Of a DNA stretch of 64,000 bases, positions 7,964 to 16,796 are shown one piece after another (the stretch's first letter is position 1; the number at the start of each line of letters is the position of its first letter). The stretch comes from Bacillus sp. SG-1. Lineage in GTDB: Bacteria; Bacillota; Bacilli; Bacillales; Bacillaceae_B. The notes beneath the pieces are model-generated. The model saw only the letters and a program-made list of their open reading frames with translations, did not search any database and was not told the DNA's origin. The position numbers and the translations under genes are program-made. The DNA is taken from positions 616,989-680,988 of the forward strand of contig NZ_ABCF01000001.1 of NCBI RefSeq assembly GCF_000181495.1, read 5' to 3'.

Positions 7964-9942
7964 ATGTGAATCTAAAAACCATGGAGGGCTTTGCAGTTGA
8001 GAAAGAACCGTTCAAAGGTGAAAAACAGTATTTAAAAGGTATGGATACTTCTATGTTGGAGTCGTATTTAGGGTTTGTTGAAGAGGGCAGGCGTCACATA
8101 TTACACAAGCTGGCAGCATCTCTTCTGAGGGAGGATATCGGGAACTTATACACTGAAAGAATCGAATTAATAAGGATTGGTTCCGCCTATCTCCCAAGTT
8201 CAGTGGATGGGTATAGAGCATGCGAACGTTTTCTTCCTCAGGTGCAGACGCTGAACTTGAAGGAACATTTGACTTACTGGTTGAAATCCTTTAAAGCGTA
8301 TATTCTTCTGTTTCCCATCCAAAATGAATTTGCTTTTCGAAGGGTTACTATGGAAGGTGACATTCTGCTGATTACAAAGGACTCTTGCCGCCGAGTAGAA
8401 ACAGCAAGCGAACTCCTTAGATTAATGTCATTGGAGAAACAAAGTGAACGATTGCAAGAGGAACTTGACAACGGTACAGCCAACATAACGATGGCGTACA
8501 GCTATCATCAAGAATGGGCCAATCAACTTAGACAAGAAGCAAGGAAACAAGATATAAAAAGCACCTTGGAATACAACACGGCAAAAAAGAAAGAAGAACC
8601 CGAGTGGAGTTCTATGCTGTTTTACGAACAGCTGGCGCTGGAAGGGCATCATCTTCATCCGGGAACGAAAACCAAAACAGGAATGTCTTCTGAAGATGTC
8701 AGACGGTATTCACCAGAATTTCACGGTAAATTCCCTATTTTCTTTGTGGCGGTGCATAAGGAACATCTCCATAAGAGTGAGCTTGTACCAAAAACAATAG
8801 AGAAGTTATTTAACAATCAGTATTTGGCATTCAAGCGGACATTGAAGGACCAAGGTCTTGAACCAGCATCCTATCAGCTTCTTCCTGTTCATGAATGGCA
8901 ATACCATCATTCGCTTTTTTCTATTTATAGAGAGGAAATCGCAGCAAATATCATCATCCCGCTTCCTTCGATAACTGCTCAAGGAACCGCCACCTCATCA
9001 TTTCGAACGGTGCTGGCAGCCGAGGGAAAGAGCCCATTTATTAAACTTGCGGTTAATAGTCAGATGACATCAACGGTTCGTTCCATCTCTAAAAATACGG
9101 CCCTGAACGCGACTGTGTTCAGCGAAATGACGGAAAAAATCCTTGAAAGAGAACCCAGTTTGAAGCACTTCATCCCGTTAAACGAAACGGCTGGATATGC
9201 ATTTAAGTCAAATGATAATGCGAAATCAAGAAATCTGACAGTAGTCATCCGGGAAAACCGTGAAAATGACCTTGAAGAAGATGAGTTTCCCATTGCCGGG
9301 AGCAGTTTATACAACAAGTCTCCCTTTACAAACAAAACGATACTAAGAGAACTCCTGGATGAATATGTTTATTTTTATGATTTACCAAAAAGGGAAGGGG
9401 GTATTTCCTTCTTTAAACAATACTTGTCCATCACTTTGCCGGGATTTTTAACTCTTTTGACGAAATATGGGGTTGCTCTTGAAGGGCATTTACAAAACAG
9501 CGTCCCTGTGTTCAAAAACGGAAAGCCTGTCAAATTTTATTTTCGTGATTGGGGCGGTGCGAGGATTTATACAAAACGCCTTAAAGCACAGGGTCTTAAA
9601 CCGAATTTTCTTTCAGGAAGCTTGATTCAAACAAGCGATCCAGATGAAATGTATTCAAAGGCCCACTATACAATTATACAAAGTCATATAGGGGAAATTA
9701 TCCGGCAGCTCGTTGAATGTTCCGGATTAAATGAAGGTCTGTTCTGGAGGGAAGTCAAAACCGCAATGGAGAACGTGTTCCTCTCCTTGTCTTATTCTGC
9801 CGGACAAAATGTAAAGGAGGATCGAATCTTCTTTTATCAGGAGAAAATGAGGCATAAAGCTTTGACTAAAATGAGAATGAGTGATTCAGACGGGTATTTG
9901 TATAGTTCGGTGACAAACCCGCTGGCAAAGAAAAATGAATAA
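7960..9942 (+). CDS. NIS siderophore synthetase, IucA/IucC family (second)
   Basis: A 660-residue paralogue of the preceding enzyme. Motifs are EGHHLHPGTKTKTG near residue 230, PVHEWQ near 309 (Glu where the first copy has Pro), SSFRTV near 345, KLAVNSQMTS near 362 and RDWGGARI near 530. The two synthetases probably act in sequence, one making a mono-amide of citrate and the other adding the second unit. The start overlaps the previous stop by four bases and has its own AAAGGAGG. The stop overlaps the exporter start by eight bases, so translational coupling is likely. Confidence 0.92.
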   Translation: MNVNLKTMEGFAVEKEPFKGEKQYLKGMDTSMLESYLGFVEEGRRHILHKLAASLLREDIGNLYTERIELIRIGSAYLPSSVDGYRACERFLPQVQTLNLKEHLTYWLKSFKAYILLFPIQNEFAFRRVTMEGDILLITKDSCRRVETASELLRLMSLEKQSERLQEELDNGTANITMAYSYHQEWANQLRQEARKQDIKSTLEYNTAKKKEEPEWSSMLFYEQLALEGHHLHPGTKTKTGMSSEDVRRYSPEFHGKFPIFFVAVHKEHLHKSELVPKTIEKLFNNQYLAFKRTLKDQGLEPASYQLLPVHEWQYHHSLFSIYREEIAANIIIPLPSITAQGTATSSFRTVLAAEGKSPFIKLAVNSQMTSTVRSISKNTALNATVFSEMTEKILEREPSLKHFIPLNETAGYAFKSNDNAKSRNLTVVIRENRENDLEEDEFPIAGSSLYNKSPFTNKTILRELLDEYVYFYDLPKREGGISFFKQYLSITLPGFLTLLTKYGVALEGHLQNSVPVFKNGKPVKFYFRDWGGARIYTKRLKAQGLKPNFLSGSLIQTSDPDEMYSKAHYTIIQSHIGEIIRQLVECSGLNEGLFWREVKTAMENVFLSLSYSAGQNVKEDRIFFYQEKMRHKALTKMRMSDSDGYLYSSVTNPLAKKNE

Positions 9943-11155
9943 TACGACTACGGAATCGGTTAGCGGATCCTTCGCGTTTAAATCGAGGACTTATCGCAGG
10001 TTCCTTTATGGAAGCTTCTTCGTCAGGACATCTGACTGGATGGACCTGACCATTTTGAATTGGATTGTCTATGATTGGACACAATCTGCGGTGGCCTTAG
10101 GAATTCTGAATGGCTGCAGGTTATTGCCGGTATTTTTCTTCTCACTTTTCGCCGGTTCTATCGCTGACCGGTTTAATCGAAAAAAATCGCTCCAATTTAT
10201 CCATACAGGCCTTTTTCTAACGACATTATTCATTGCCTTTGTAATCTCCGAGGGGAATTCTACTATCACTCTGATGACGATCGTTACCTTGAAATCTATA
10301 CTCATGAGCTTCGAAGTTCCCATCCGGAATGCGTATCTTTCAGACATTGTCTCCATAGACATGCTCGGAAGCGCGGTCACCCTTCAGACCACCATCATCA
10401 ATGTTGCCAGGATGATTGGTCCGGCAGCTGCCGGTTTACTGCTTACATATTATCCAGCAGGGGATATATTGCTGCTGATTTCAATCGGACCATTGATAGG
10501 ACTCTTAACATTATGGGGGATGTCTGATGCTCGTAAAGCGGATAAAGAGAGGAAACTCAGTCAGAAAAAGACGGTAAAAGAAACTTTGGTTTATATGAAT
10601 AGTCAACCCGTTCTAGTATCCATTGTACTACTCTCAATTGCTCCAATGGTATTGGGGTTCCCCTATACCACGATGCTTCCAGTTCTGGCAGGTGAACTGA
10701 TGGAAATAGGACCTGACGGCTTTGGCTTGCTTCTCTCTGTCTCGTCCGTCGGTGCGATTGTTTCTACTGCCGTTTTAGCTTGGAAGCAGCCGAGGAATGG
10801 AGGAAAATGGCTGATTCTGTCCTCCCTTGGATTTGGGACGAGCCTTGTATTGTTTACAGTCTTCAGTGATTACTACTTGTTGGCCTATCTTTTTATGTTT
10901 CTAGTAGGCTTTGTCAGCCAATTTTACCGAACGTTAAACAGAATCATGGTTCAGATGAAAGTGGCAGAAGAGTATAGAGGAAGAGTCCTTAGTATCGTCT
11001 TGATGGACAGAGGCTATATTCCCCTGGGTGCTATAATGGTTGGTTTCGTGGCAAACTCATTTGGTGCCCACAGCGCCGGAATCTTTATGGGCGCAGGAAC
11101 CATCGTGTTGACCATATCGATCCTGAGAAGTAACCGCAGACTTTGGAAGGAGTAA
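9935..11155 (+). CDS. MFS transporter, likely siderophore exporter
   Basis: A 406-residue major facilitator of the MFS_3/enterobactin-exporter-like group, with about 12 hydrophobic segments. The family motif GSIADRFNRKKSL lies between helices 2 and 3 (residues about 69-81). Its position between the siderophore synthetases and the PLP enzyme, with overlapping or near-contiguous genes, points to export of the finished siderophore, as SfaA does in staphylococci. The start ATG lies inside the end of the previous gene. Confidence 0.88.
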   Translation: MNNTTTESVSGSFAFKSRTYRRFLYGSFFVRTSDWMDLTILNWIVYDWTQSAVALGILNGCRLLPVFFFSLFAGSIADRFNRKKSLQFIHTGLFLTTLFIAFVISEGNSTITLMTIVTLKSILMSFEVPIRNAYLSDIVSIDMLGSAVTLQTTIINVARMIGPAAAGLLLTYYPAGDILLLISIGPLIGLLTLWGMSDARKADKERKLSQKKTVKETLVYMNSQPVLVSIVLLSIAPMVLGFPYTTMLPVLAGELMEIGPDGFGLLLSVSSVGAIVSTAVLAWKQPRNGGKWLILSSLGFGTSLVLFTVFSDYYLLAYLFMFLVGFVSQFYRTLNRIMVQMKVAEEYRGRVLSIVLMDRGYIPLGAIMVGFVANSFGAHSAGIFMGAGTIVLTISILRSNRRLWKE

Positions 11156-11159
11156 CAAA

Positions 11160-12356
11160 ATGAATACAGATAGAGTAACCGAACATTTGAAAAGGCTGAT
11201 GGAAATTCAAAGCGTCGATCCGGTATGTGCCTATGTATATGATTTAAAAGGTTTAAGAGAACATGCCCGTAGACTGAAAGATTCACTGCCGGCTTTTTGT
11301 TCTTTATACTATGCCGTCAAGGCCAATCCGGATAATCGGATCCTGGAAGCTCTTTCTGGCATTGTTGATGGTTTCGATACAGCATCAGAAGGGGAGATTC
11401 TCAAAGTACATAAGCTCTCCGCGCTCCCTGTCATATTCGCTGCTCCTGCTAAAAAGGACAGAGAGTTGGCTTATTTGGCGGATGGGAGCCTTCGCTTCAT
11501 GAACGTTGAAAGTGAGCGGGATTTGTATAGGCTGAATCGAGTTGGGAAAGAAGCGGGAAAGGCGCTCCCCGTTTTGATACGGATCAATTTGCAGCATAAT
11601 GTCAGTAACAGTTCTCATAAGATGTCTGGGGTGCCGACCCAGTTTGGCATCGAAGAAAGAAAGATTCCTTCCATTCTTGAAAAACTCTCAGAATTTCCAT
11701 ACATTGAATTGAATGGCTTCCACTTTCACGCCATGAGCAACAACCTGAATGCCGAAGAGCACCTGATTTTTGTGAAAAGATGTTTGGAAAAAAGTTTAGA
11801 ATGGAAAAAAACCTTCTCGCTGGATTTAGGAGTAGTGAATATCGGGGGCGGAATCGGGGTGAATTATGAAAATCCTTCCGAATCATTCGACTGGACTTTT
11901 TTCAGTGAAGGACTTCATCAAATGCAAGAAGAGTTTGAAGCTAATCAACTGGAGTTAATCATGGAACTTGGCCGCTATTTGACGGCTCAGTGTGGATTTT
12001 ATATAACAGAAGTCATTGACCTTAAACAAAATTATGATGAATGGTTTCCCCTGGTCAGGGGAGGGACCCACCATTTAAGGCTGCCGGCAGCATGGAAGAT
12101 GAGCCATCCATTCTCAGTATATCCAGTCACAGAGTGGAAGGAAGCACCCCTGCCAAGACCTGCTGTAAAGGGAGAGAGAATCACAATCGCTGGGGAGCTG
12201 TGTACCCCCAATGACCTCCTTGTCAGAAAGCAATATGTCGATGATTTGAAAGTCGGCGACCTGGTGATGTTTCACCTCTCAGGAGCCTACGGATGGACCA
12301 TCTCCCACCATGACTTTTTATCACACCCGGCTCCAGACTTCCATTATCTTGATTAG
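11160..12356 (+). CDS. Fold-III PLP amino-acid decarboxylase of the siderophore operon
   Basis: A 398-residue alanine-racemase-fold PLP enzyme of the ornithine/diaminopimelate decarboxylase type. Visible are the PLP lysine in YYAVKANPD (residues about 50-58), FHFHAMS near residue 195, the phosphate-binding GGGIGVNY near 229, ELGRYLTAQCG near 270 and the catalytic cysteine in GELCTPND near 347. In siderophore clusters such enzymes decarboxylate or supply the diamine, as SbnH does, or racemise ornithine, as proposed for SfaC. It ends the operon 4 bases after the exporter, with a terminator 14 bases downstream. The substrate is inferred only. Confidence 0.85.
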   Translation: MNTDRVTEHLKRLMEIQSVDPVCAYVYDLKGLREHARRLKDSLPAFCSLYYAVKANPDNRILEALSGIVDGFDTASEGEILKVHKLSALPVIFAAPAKKDRELAYLADGSLRFMNVESERDLYRLNRVGKEAGKALPVLIRINLQHNVSNSSHKMSGVPTQFGIEERKIPSILEKLSEFPYIELNGFHFHAMSNNLNAEEHLIFVKRCLEKSLEWKKTFSLDLGVVNIGGGIGVNYENPSESFDWTFFSEGLHQMQEEFEANQLELIMELGRYLTAQCGFYITEVIDLKQNYDEWFPLVRGGTHHLRLPAAWKMSHPFSVYPVTEWKEAPLPRPAVKGERITIAGELCTPNDLLVRKQYVDDLKVGDLVMFHLSGAYGWTISHHDFLSHPAPDFHYLD

Positions 12357-12369
12357 CGGATAAATATGT

Positions 12370-12399
12370 AAAAAGGAGCAGAATCGCCTGCTCCTTTTT
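12370..12399. terminator. Bidirectional terminator
   Basis: AAAAAGGAGCAG - AATCGC - CTGCTCCTTTTT: a perfect 12-base stem with T-runs on both strands. It ends the siderophore operon on the plus strand and the YjcZ-type gene on the minus strand. Confidence 0.9.
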
Positions 12400-12436
12400 C
12401 TGTTACAGCAACACAAAAATACTAACCACCATCGGA

Positions 12437-12535
12437 TTAATATCCGCCGCCAACATAGGCTGCACCGACAATGATCAAAAGGATGAACAATACAACAATC
12501 AGAGCAAAACCTGCTCCATATCCTCTTTCACTCAT
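12437..12535 (-). CDS. YjcZ-family sporulation peptide
   Basis: A 32-residue hydrophobic peptide starting [17 protein letters not shown] and ending in the glycine/tyrosine tail VGGGY. This is the standard form of the YjcZ/YhcN-size sporulation peptides of Bacillaceae, which have a G-Y-G-rich start, one membrane helix and a G/Y end. The start follows AAGGAGGTGTTAATAC. It supports a spore-forming host. Confidence 0.85.
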   Translation of the reverse strand: MSERGYGAGFALIVVLFILLIIVGAAYVGGGY

Positions 12536-12669
12536 GTATTAACACCTCCTTCAAAAGGGGCTTAAATAGTATATGTGAAGTAATCGGCAGTGTAAGGGCA
12601 GGGGCCTCAATGCTCCAGATTATTCTTCGTCCCAGGCACTCCTCGGAATTTGTCGAACCGACAAAATAC

Positions 12670-12697
12670 AAAAAGACCCGTCATACAGGGCCTTTTT
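12670..12697 (-). terminator. Terminator of the manganese catalase gene
   Basis: On the minus strand AAAAAGGCCC - TGTATGAC - GGGTCTTTTT pairs fully, with one G-U pair, and carries a T-run. It lies 12 bases beyond the catalase stop. Confidence 0.8.
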
Positions 12698-12709
12698 GGG
12701 CTAAATCCT

Positions 12710-13588
12710 TTAACACATACTAGGCGGGACCATGTCACTCTTGAGAACGGAAGGAAGAGTATCATGGATATAAGGCGGTGCAGGCGAAAGGGAAGGTTTC
12801 TGTCCGAATGGAACTGGATGCTCCACATAGTTGAAGGTTCCAAGCCCATCCATGCTCGGTCCGCTCGCCCATCTGCCGGCAGCACTCTTGTTTCCTCTGG
12901 AAAGATTGAAGAGTGTATAAGAAACCTCTTGTTTTTCCAATTCTTTCGGAAACGTACTAGGCACCACGACATTTTCTTTCGCCTCTAATTCCTTAATGGC
13001 GGCAATCCATTGATTCTGGTGCATCGTGTCACGGGCAATCAGCCACGACAGCATATCCTTGACGCCGCGGTCTGTGGTTGTTTCGTACAAACGAACAGCT
13101 TGAAGGCGCCCTTGTGATTCTGCATTCAAGTTCGCTCTGAAATCAGCCAGCAGGTTGCCGCTCGCTCCGACATAGTGTGCAGTCCATCTGTTTCCAACAC
13201 TGTCAACAGGCATGGCACCGAGCCCTGACACTATCGCATGCTGCGGATTCATTCCGCCTAGGACTGCACCGATGACCGGATCCTGTGCAGCCACTTCCAG
13301 GTCGCCAACAGGTGCCCCGTCTAAAAGCCTGGCAATCATAGTGGCAAGCATTTCAATATGCGCCAGCTCTTCGGCCCCCGTATCCATAAGTAAATCTTTA
13401 TATTTTCCGTTCCCTCTCACATTCCAGCCTTGAAAGAGATACTGCATAGCAACCGATATCTCTCCAAACTGACCTCCCAGAATTTCCTGCAGCTTCTTCG
13501 CAAACAACGGATCCGGTCTTTCCGGTTTCGCCTCATATTCAATTCTTTTATATGATAAAACACTAGGCATATCTCCTTTTCTATACAT
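12710..13588 (-). CDS. ydbD: Manganese catalase
   Basis: A 292-residue di-manganese catalase that dismutates hydrogen peroxide. The four-helix ferritin-like core is visible: FGEISVAMQYLFQGW near residue 40, EELAHIEM near 72, NAESQGRLQAVRLYE near 152 and DTMHQNQW near 187. These carry the Glu and His metal ligands. The start region PERPDPLFAKKLQEILGG is characteristic of the Bacillus YdbD/CotJC-type proteins, which are found in spores or in sigma-B stress responses. Start: ATG 13588 lacks a clear ribosome site; an ATG at 13570 sits very close to GGAG. Confidence 0.9.
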   Translation of the reverse strand: MYRKGDMPSVLSYKRIEYEAKPERPDPLFAKKLQEILGGQFGEISVAMQYLFQGWNVRGNGKYKDLLMDTGAEELAHIEMLATMIARLLDGAPVGDLEVAAQDPVIGAVLGGMNPQHAIVSGLGAMPVDSVGNRWTAHYVGASGNLLADFRANLNAESQGRLQAVRLYETTTDRGVKDMLSWLIARDTMHQNQWIAAIKELEAKENVVVPSTFPKELEKQEVSYTLFNLSRGNKSAAGRWASGPSMDGLGTFNYVEHPVPFGQKPSLSPAPPYIHDTLPSVLKSDMVPPSMC

Positions 13589-13930
13589 GATTCCATTTAT
13601 CTTATTGCCATGGTTGTATTGTGTGTATGTCTAATGGTAAAAAAGGTGCTTTCACGCACACGCATAAATATATTAGAATGATGAGAGTAAACGAAATTTG
13701 TCGTTAACTAGGTTACCGGCTTTTGCTGGGAAGACTTTAGGGAATAATTGAGAGTTTAAAAGATAAGTGATTAAGAAAATAAGAATTCCAGGGGCCTTAG
13801 GAAAATGCATCTAACTGAGGTTTTTGTTTGAAGCGAACGGCCACAAAACTGGCGCGGTAATCACAGCACTGCATATAAAAACAAAAGGTAAACGGAATGA
13901 GCCTAATCTAAAAACAAGGGAGCAGCTCAC
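13589..13930. other. Intergenic region without a recognisable gene
   Basis: About 340 bases between the divergent catalase and RsbR-like genes. It presumably carries both promoters. No confident sigma-A or sigma-B consensus pair, repeat or structured RNA was found by eye. Confidence 0.4.
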
Positions 13931-14752
13931 ATGAAACCAACGATAAGCAATCTCGCTGCATATTTAAAAACTAATGAAAACGAACTTGCCAAAACAATTG
14001 TCGATTCAGTCCTCGAAAGGATGGAGTTGACAATATCACAACAAGAAAAAGACCGGGCCGTCACGATGTATGAAGCACTTGTGAATTTTCTGAGTGTGTC
14101 GTTAGAATCTGATGAAGACAGCATGCCTCCGGAACTGATCGAGTGGTGTAAGCTGAATGCTTATGAACTCGTGTCTGCTAATGGGGAAATCTCAGAAATC
14201 ATTGTCCGCTATCCGCCAACCAGGGAAGTATTTACCGACCTGATCTCTGGATGGAGCAAACAATTTGAATTATCCACCGATGATTTTACCCTCGTCTTGA
14301 AAAAGGTTAATAGACTTCTGGATGTCAGTCTGGAAGAAACTGTGATCGCTTTTGAAGATTACAACAAAACGATGAAAGAAGAATTCAAAGAAGAGATCGA
14401 TGTTCTCTCATTCCCGGTTGTACCCTTGACGAAAGAAATGGCTGTCATTCCGCTTGTCGGGAATATGGATGAGCACAGAACAAATCACTTGATTGAAACG
14501 GTATTGCCAAAAGTAAATGATTTGAAAATTAATTATCTTATTGCCGATTTCTCAGGTGTAAATGATATCGACGAACTGGCCGTCAGGAACCTTGATAGTG
14601 CCGGCAGCATGCTTCGCCTGTTGGGAATCAAAGTCATCTCGACCGGAATATCACCGGAGTTAGCGAAGACAGCCGTCGCAATTGGAGTTGAAACAGACAG
14701 CATCAGCTTTTACGGAAGCGTCAGGCAGGCTTTGGAAATGCTTAATTCATAG
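13931..14752 (+). CDS. RsbR-type stressosome protein (RsbRD N-terminal plus STAS)
   Basis: A 273-residue protein with an N-terminal helical RsbRD_N-like domain (residues about 15-150) and a C-terminal STAS domain (about 168-270; AVIPLVGNMDEHRTNHLIE and NYLIADFSGVNDID). RsbR paralogues assemble with RsbS into the stressosome, which releases RsbT to activate sigma-B or a related pathway. Ser208 in DFSG sits where RsbT phosphorylates Thr or Ser in RsbR proteins. The gene stands alone, with start ATG after AAGGGAG. Confidence 0.85.
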   Translation: MKPTISNLAAYLKTNENELAKTIVDSVLERMELTISQQEKDRAVTMYEALVNFLSVSLESDEDSMPPELIEWCKLNAYELVSANGEISEIIVRYPPTREVFTDLISGWSKQFELSTDDFTLVLKKVNRLLDVSLEETVIAFEDYNKTMKEEFKEEIDVLSFPVVPLTKEMAVIPLVGNMDEHRTNHLIETVLPKVNDLKINYLIADFSGVNDIDELAVRNLDSAGSMLRLLGIKVISTGISPELAKTAVAIGVETDSISFYGSVRQALEMLNS

Positions 14753-14780
14753 GGGGGCGTACTTCCTTTTGTTGATGTCG

Positions 14781-14816
14781 TTCGCTTAGCTTGCGAAGGG
14801 CATCATTTTCAATTTT
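14781..14816. repeat. Isolated inverted repeat, possible monomer of the 53-bp family
   Basis: TTGATGTCGTTCGC - TTAGCTT - GCGAAGGGCATCATT is an imperfect inverted repeat in the gap after the RsbR-like gene. On the other strand it begins AATGATG and has GCGA arms, like the units at 49.6 kb and 56.4 kb. No T-run is present, so it is not a good terminator. Confidence 0.4.
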
Positions 14817-14901
14817 TCAGCGTTTGAGGTACCCCGCTTACTTTAAAATCCGTGTTGGTTTTATACTAACTTAAAAGACTTACAAGGCAGGGGGAAGAAA
14901 C

Positions 14902-15420
14902 ATGATTATCAGAAAAGCTTCAATAAGTGACGCTTCAGGCATTGCAAAGGTTCAGGTCGATACCTGGAAAACGACTTATAAGGGACTAGTACCAGATGAT
15001 TATTTAGACGCCATGACCTATGAAAGCCGTGAACAAAAATGGGATATGATTTTAAAAGAAGGCACTGCCTATGTGGCAGAAGATAAAGGGAGAATTATAG
15101 GATTCTCTAGCGGAGGAATGGAAAGAACACAGAAATATCCTGAGTTTAAAGGTGAATTATATGCAATCTACATTTTGGAAGAATACCAGAGAAAAGGGTG
15201 GGGAAAGAAGCTCATTAAGCCTGTCGTCAACGACCTATTACAAAAACAGATTGACAGCATGACGGTGACTGTCCTGGAAGATAATCCCTCCAGACTTTTT
15301 TATGAATCACTTGGCGCTGTGAGGCTGGATTCTGTGGAAGTTGAAATGGCCGGTGTAAAGCTCCCGGAGCGGGTGTACGGTTGGAAGGATATTAAAAAGA
15401 TCCTTTTCACCTCTGAATGA
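14902..15420 (+). CDS. GNAT-family N-acetyltransferase
   Basis: A 172-residue acetyltransferase. The N-terminus (IIRKASISDASGIAKVQVDTW) is typical of GNAT proteins. The acetyl-CoA loop is in LEEYQRKGWGKKLI (residues about 93-106) and the C-terminal motif in NPSRLFYESLGAV. The IRxAxxxDxxxIxxVQVxTW opening is common in the YkkB/PAT-like group. The acceptor is unknown. The start follows AGGCAGGGGGAAGAAAC. It is a single gene. Confidence 0.85.
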   Translation: MIIRKASISDASGIAKVQVDTWKTTYKGLVPDDYLDAMTYESREQKWDMILKEGTAYVAEDKGRIIGFSSGGMERTQKYPEFKGELYAIYILEEYQRKGWGKKLIKPVVNDLLQKQIDSMTVTVLEDNPSRLFYESLGAVRLDSVEVEMAGVKLPERVYGWKDIKKILFTSE

Positions 15421-15559
15421 AATAAAGCAAGCGGGGCGGCAATCGCAGGTACACACTTACATAAGCAGATGAAAATATCATGGCTTTGTTATCTAATCCA
15501 CTTTGTCTTCATATAGTGATGGAAAGGAATTATATCCTATATGAAGCAGGTGAACCTCA

Positions 15560-15775
15560 ATGTATATTGTGTACTTTTATGAAAACAGAAATCTCTTGCT
15601 GCACCAGTTAAGGCAGAGCGTGCCTGCAGAAGGGGAAGAATTAAAGATCAAAGGCCGGAAAGCAAAGGTGGAAAGTACCCAGGCTACAGAAGGCAATAAG
15701 GTTCATGTCCAGGTCCAACTCGAGAAGGTTGTTAAAAAACCGGCAGTCGACCTTTCCAAAAAGAAGAAAAGATGA
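15560..15775 (+). CDS. Small basic conserved protein, 71 residues
   Basis: A 71-residue protein with a short hydrophobic start (MYIVYFYENRNLLLHQL), a central beta-prone part and a very basic tail (DLSKKKKR). The ATG follows GCAGGTGAACCTCA. A terminator lies 14 bases after the stop. The clean frame, ribosome site and terminator support a real gene. No function is recognised. Confidence 0.6.
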   Translation: MYIVYFYENRNLLLHQLRQSVPAEGEELKIKGRKAKVESTQATEGNKVHVQVQLEKVVKKPAVDLSKKKKR

Positions 15776-15788
15776 TTTACGATCCCTG

Positions 15789-15822
15789 CAGTTCATTTGT
15801 TTATACGAATGAACTGTTTTTT
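15789..15822 (+). terminator. Rho-independent terminator
   Basis: CAGTTCATT - TGTTTATACG - AATGAACTG followed by six T. Confidence 0.85.
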
Positions 15823-15901
15823 AATTCCTCTCCAATTAGGGTACATTCTATCGCCTTGGGCATAAGATATTTTGAAAAACTTTGGAAGGGAATGAAAGTC
15901 G

Positions 15902-16750
15902 TTGTCATATTTTTTTCAAGTGAACAACCAAGATGCACAACATGATATCAGTGAAGAACTCTTTTCTATCATAAAAAAGAATGCTGAAGCCTTGGACCTT
16001 TTTAACCGGTTATCTCATGCAGCACCGAATCAGGAGCACCAATGGATCCTTTTTGACGCATTGAGAAACAAAGATTACCACCTGAGACAATTTGCCGCCC
16101 TGTATACAAGTATGACAGGCGGGCAACCTCAATACGAAATCGATCAAATTGGATTTGACAGCTATCAGGACGGATTGGAAAAAGCTTTCCACGCTGAATT
16201 CAGCAACTCAGAAGAGTATCGGAACAATTTTTATTTAGTTTCTCATCACCCGATTATACAAAATGCAATCCTCCAGGCATTTGCATCTCAAAGGGATAAT
16301 GCCTTAAGAATTAACTTCTTAAGAGAGCAAGCTGGGAGCTCCCTTCAAGATTTTGGATCCAACCCTTTTGTCGTGGACATAGAGAAAGTGACGACTGAAA
16401 ATAATACGTATCGAACCGCATTATGGACAGGAGATCTTTTGCAAGTAACGTTGATGAGTATCGACGTGGGAGATGACATCGGCCTGGAAGTGCATCCTGA
16501 AACCGACCAATTCATCAGGATTGAAGAAGGACAGGGGCTTGTTCAAATGGGGGATACGCAGGATGATTTAACCTTTGAGCAATATGCTTACGCGGATTAT
16601 GCCGTCATGATTCCAGCGGGGAAATGGCATAATATCACCAATACTGGCAGCACACCGATGAAAGTGTATGCGATTTATGCTCCGCCTGAACATCCTTTTG
16701 GGACCGTACATGAAACAAAAGCCGATGCAATGGCTGCGGAAGAATATTGA
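15902..16750 (+). CDS. Ferritin-like plus cupin domain protein
   Basis: A 282-residue protein in two parts. The first 130 residues form a helical bundle with His/Glu-rich helices (EHQWILFDALRNKDYHLRQF), like rubrerythrin or DUF-type ferritin folds. The last 110 residues are a cupin: GLEVHPETDQFIRIEEGQG and IPAGKWHNITNTG give the two cupin motifs with their metal-binding His and Glu. This resembles stand-alone cupin proteins such as YrkC, joined to a metal-binding-like bundle. Start: TTG 15902, after GGAAGGGAATG. The function is unknown; oxidative stress or small-molecule binding is plausible from the folds. Confidence 0.75.
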   Translation: MSYFFQVNNQDAQHDISEELFSIIKKNAEALDLFNRLSHAAPNQEHQWILFDALRNKDYHLRQFAALYTSMTGGQPQYEIDQIGFDSYQDGLEKAFHAEFSNSEEYRNNFYLVSHHPIIQNAILQAFASQRDNALRINFLREQAGSSLQDFGSNPFVVDIEKVTTENNTYRTALWTGDLLQVTLMSIDVGDDIGLEVHPETDQFIRIEEGQGLVQMGDTQDDLTFEQYAYADYAVMIPAGKWHNITNTGSTPMKVYAIYAPPEHPFGTVHETKADAMAAEEY

Positions 16751-16786
16751 AAAAAAAGCCCCTTGGAGATTATGTCTCCAGGGGGC
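16750..16786 (-). terminator. Terminator of the SDR gene
   Basis: GCCCC(T/C)TGGAGA stem of 12 bases with a five-base loop. The run of A at 16750-16757 becomes the T-run on the minus strand, just beyond the SDR stop. It may also serve the plus-strand cupin gene weakly. Confidence 0.85.
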
Positions 16787-16796
16787 GAAACTATTT

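Noticed and set aside
12607..12988. Open frames of 112-121 codons overlapping the catalase end
   Set aside because: Shadow frames of the manganese catalase gene and its terminator region.
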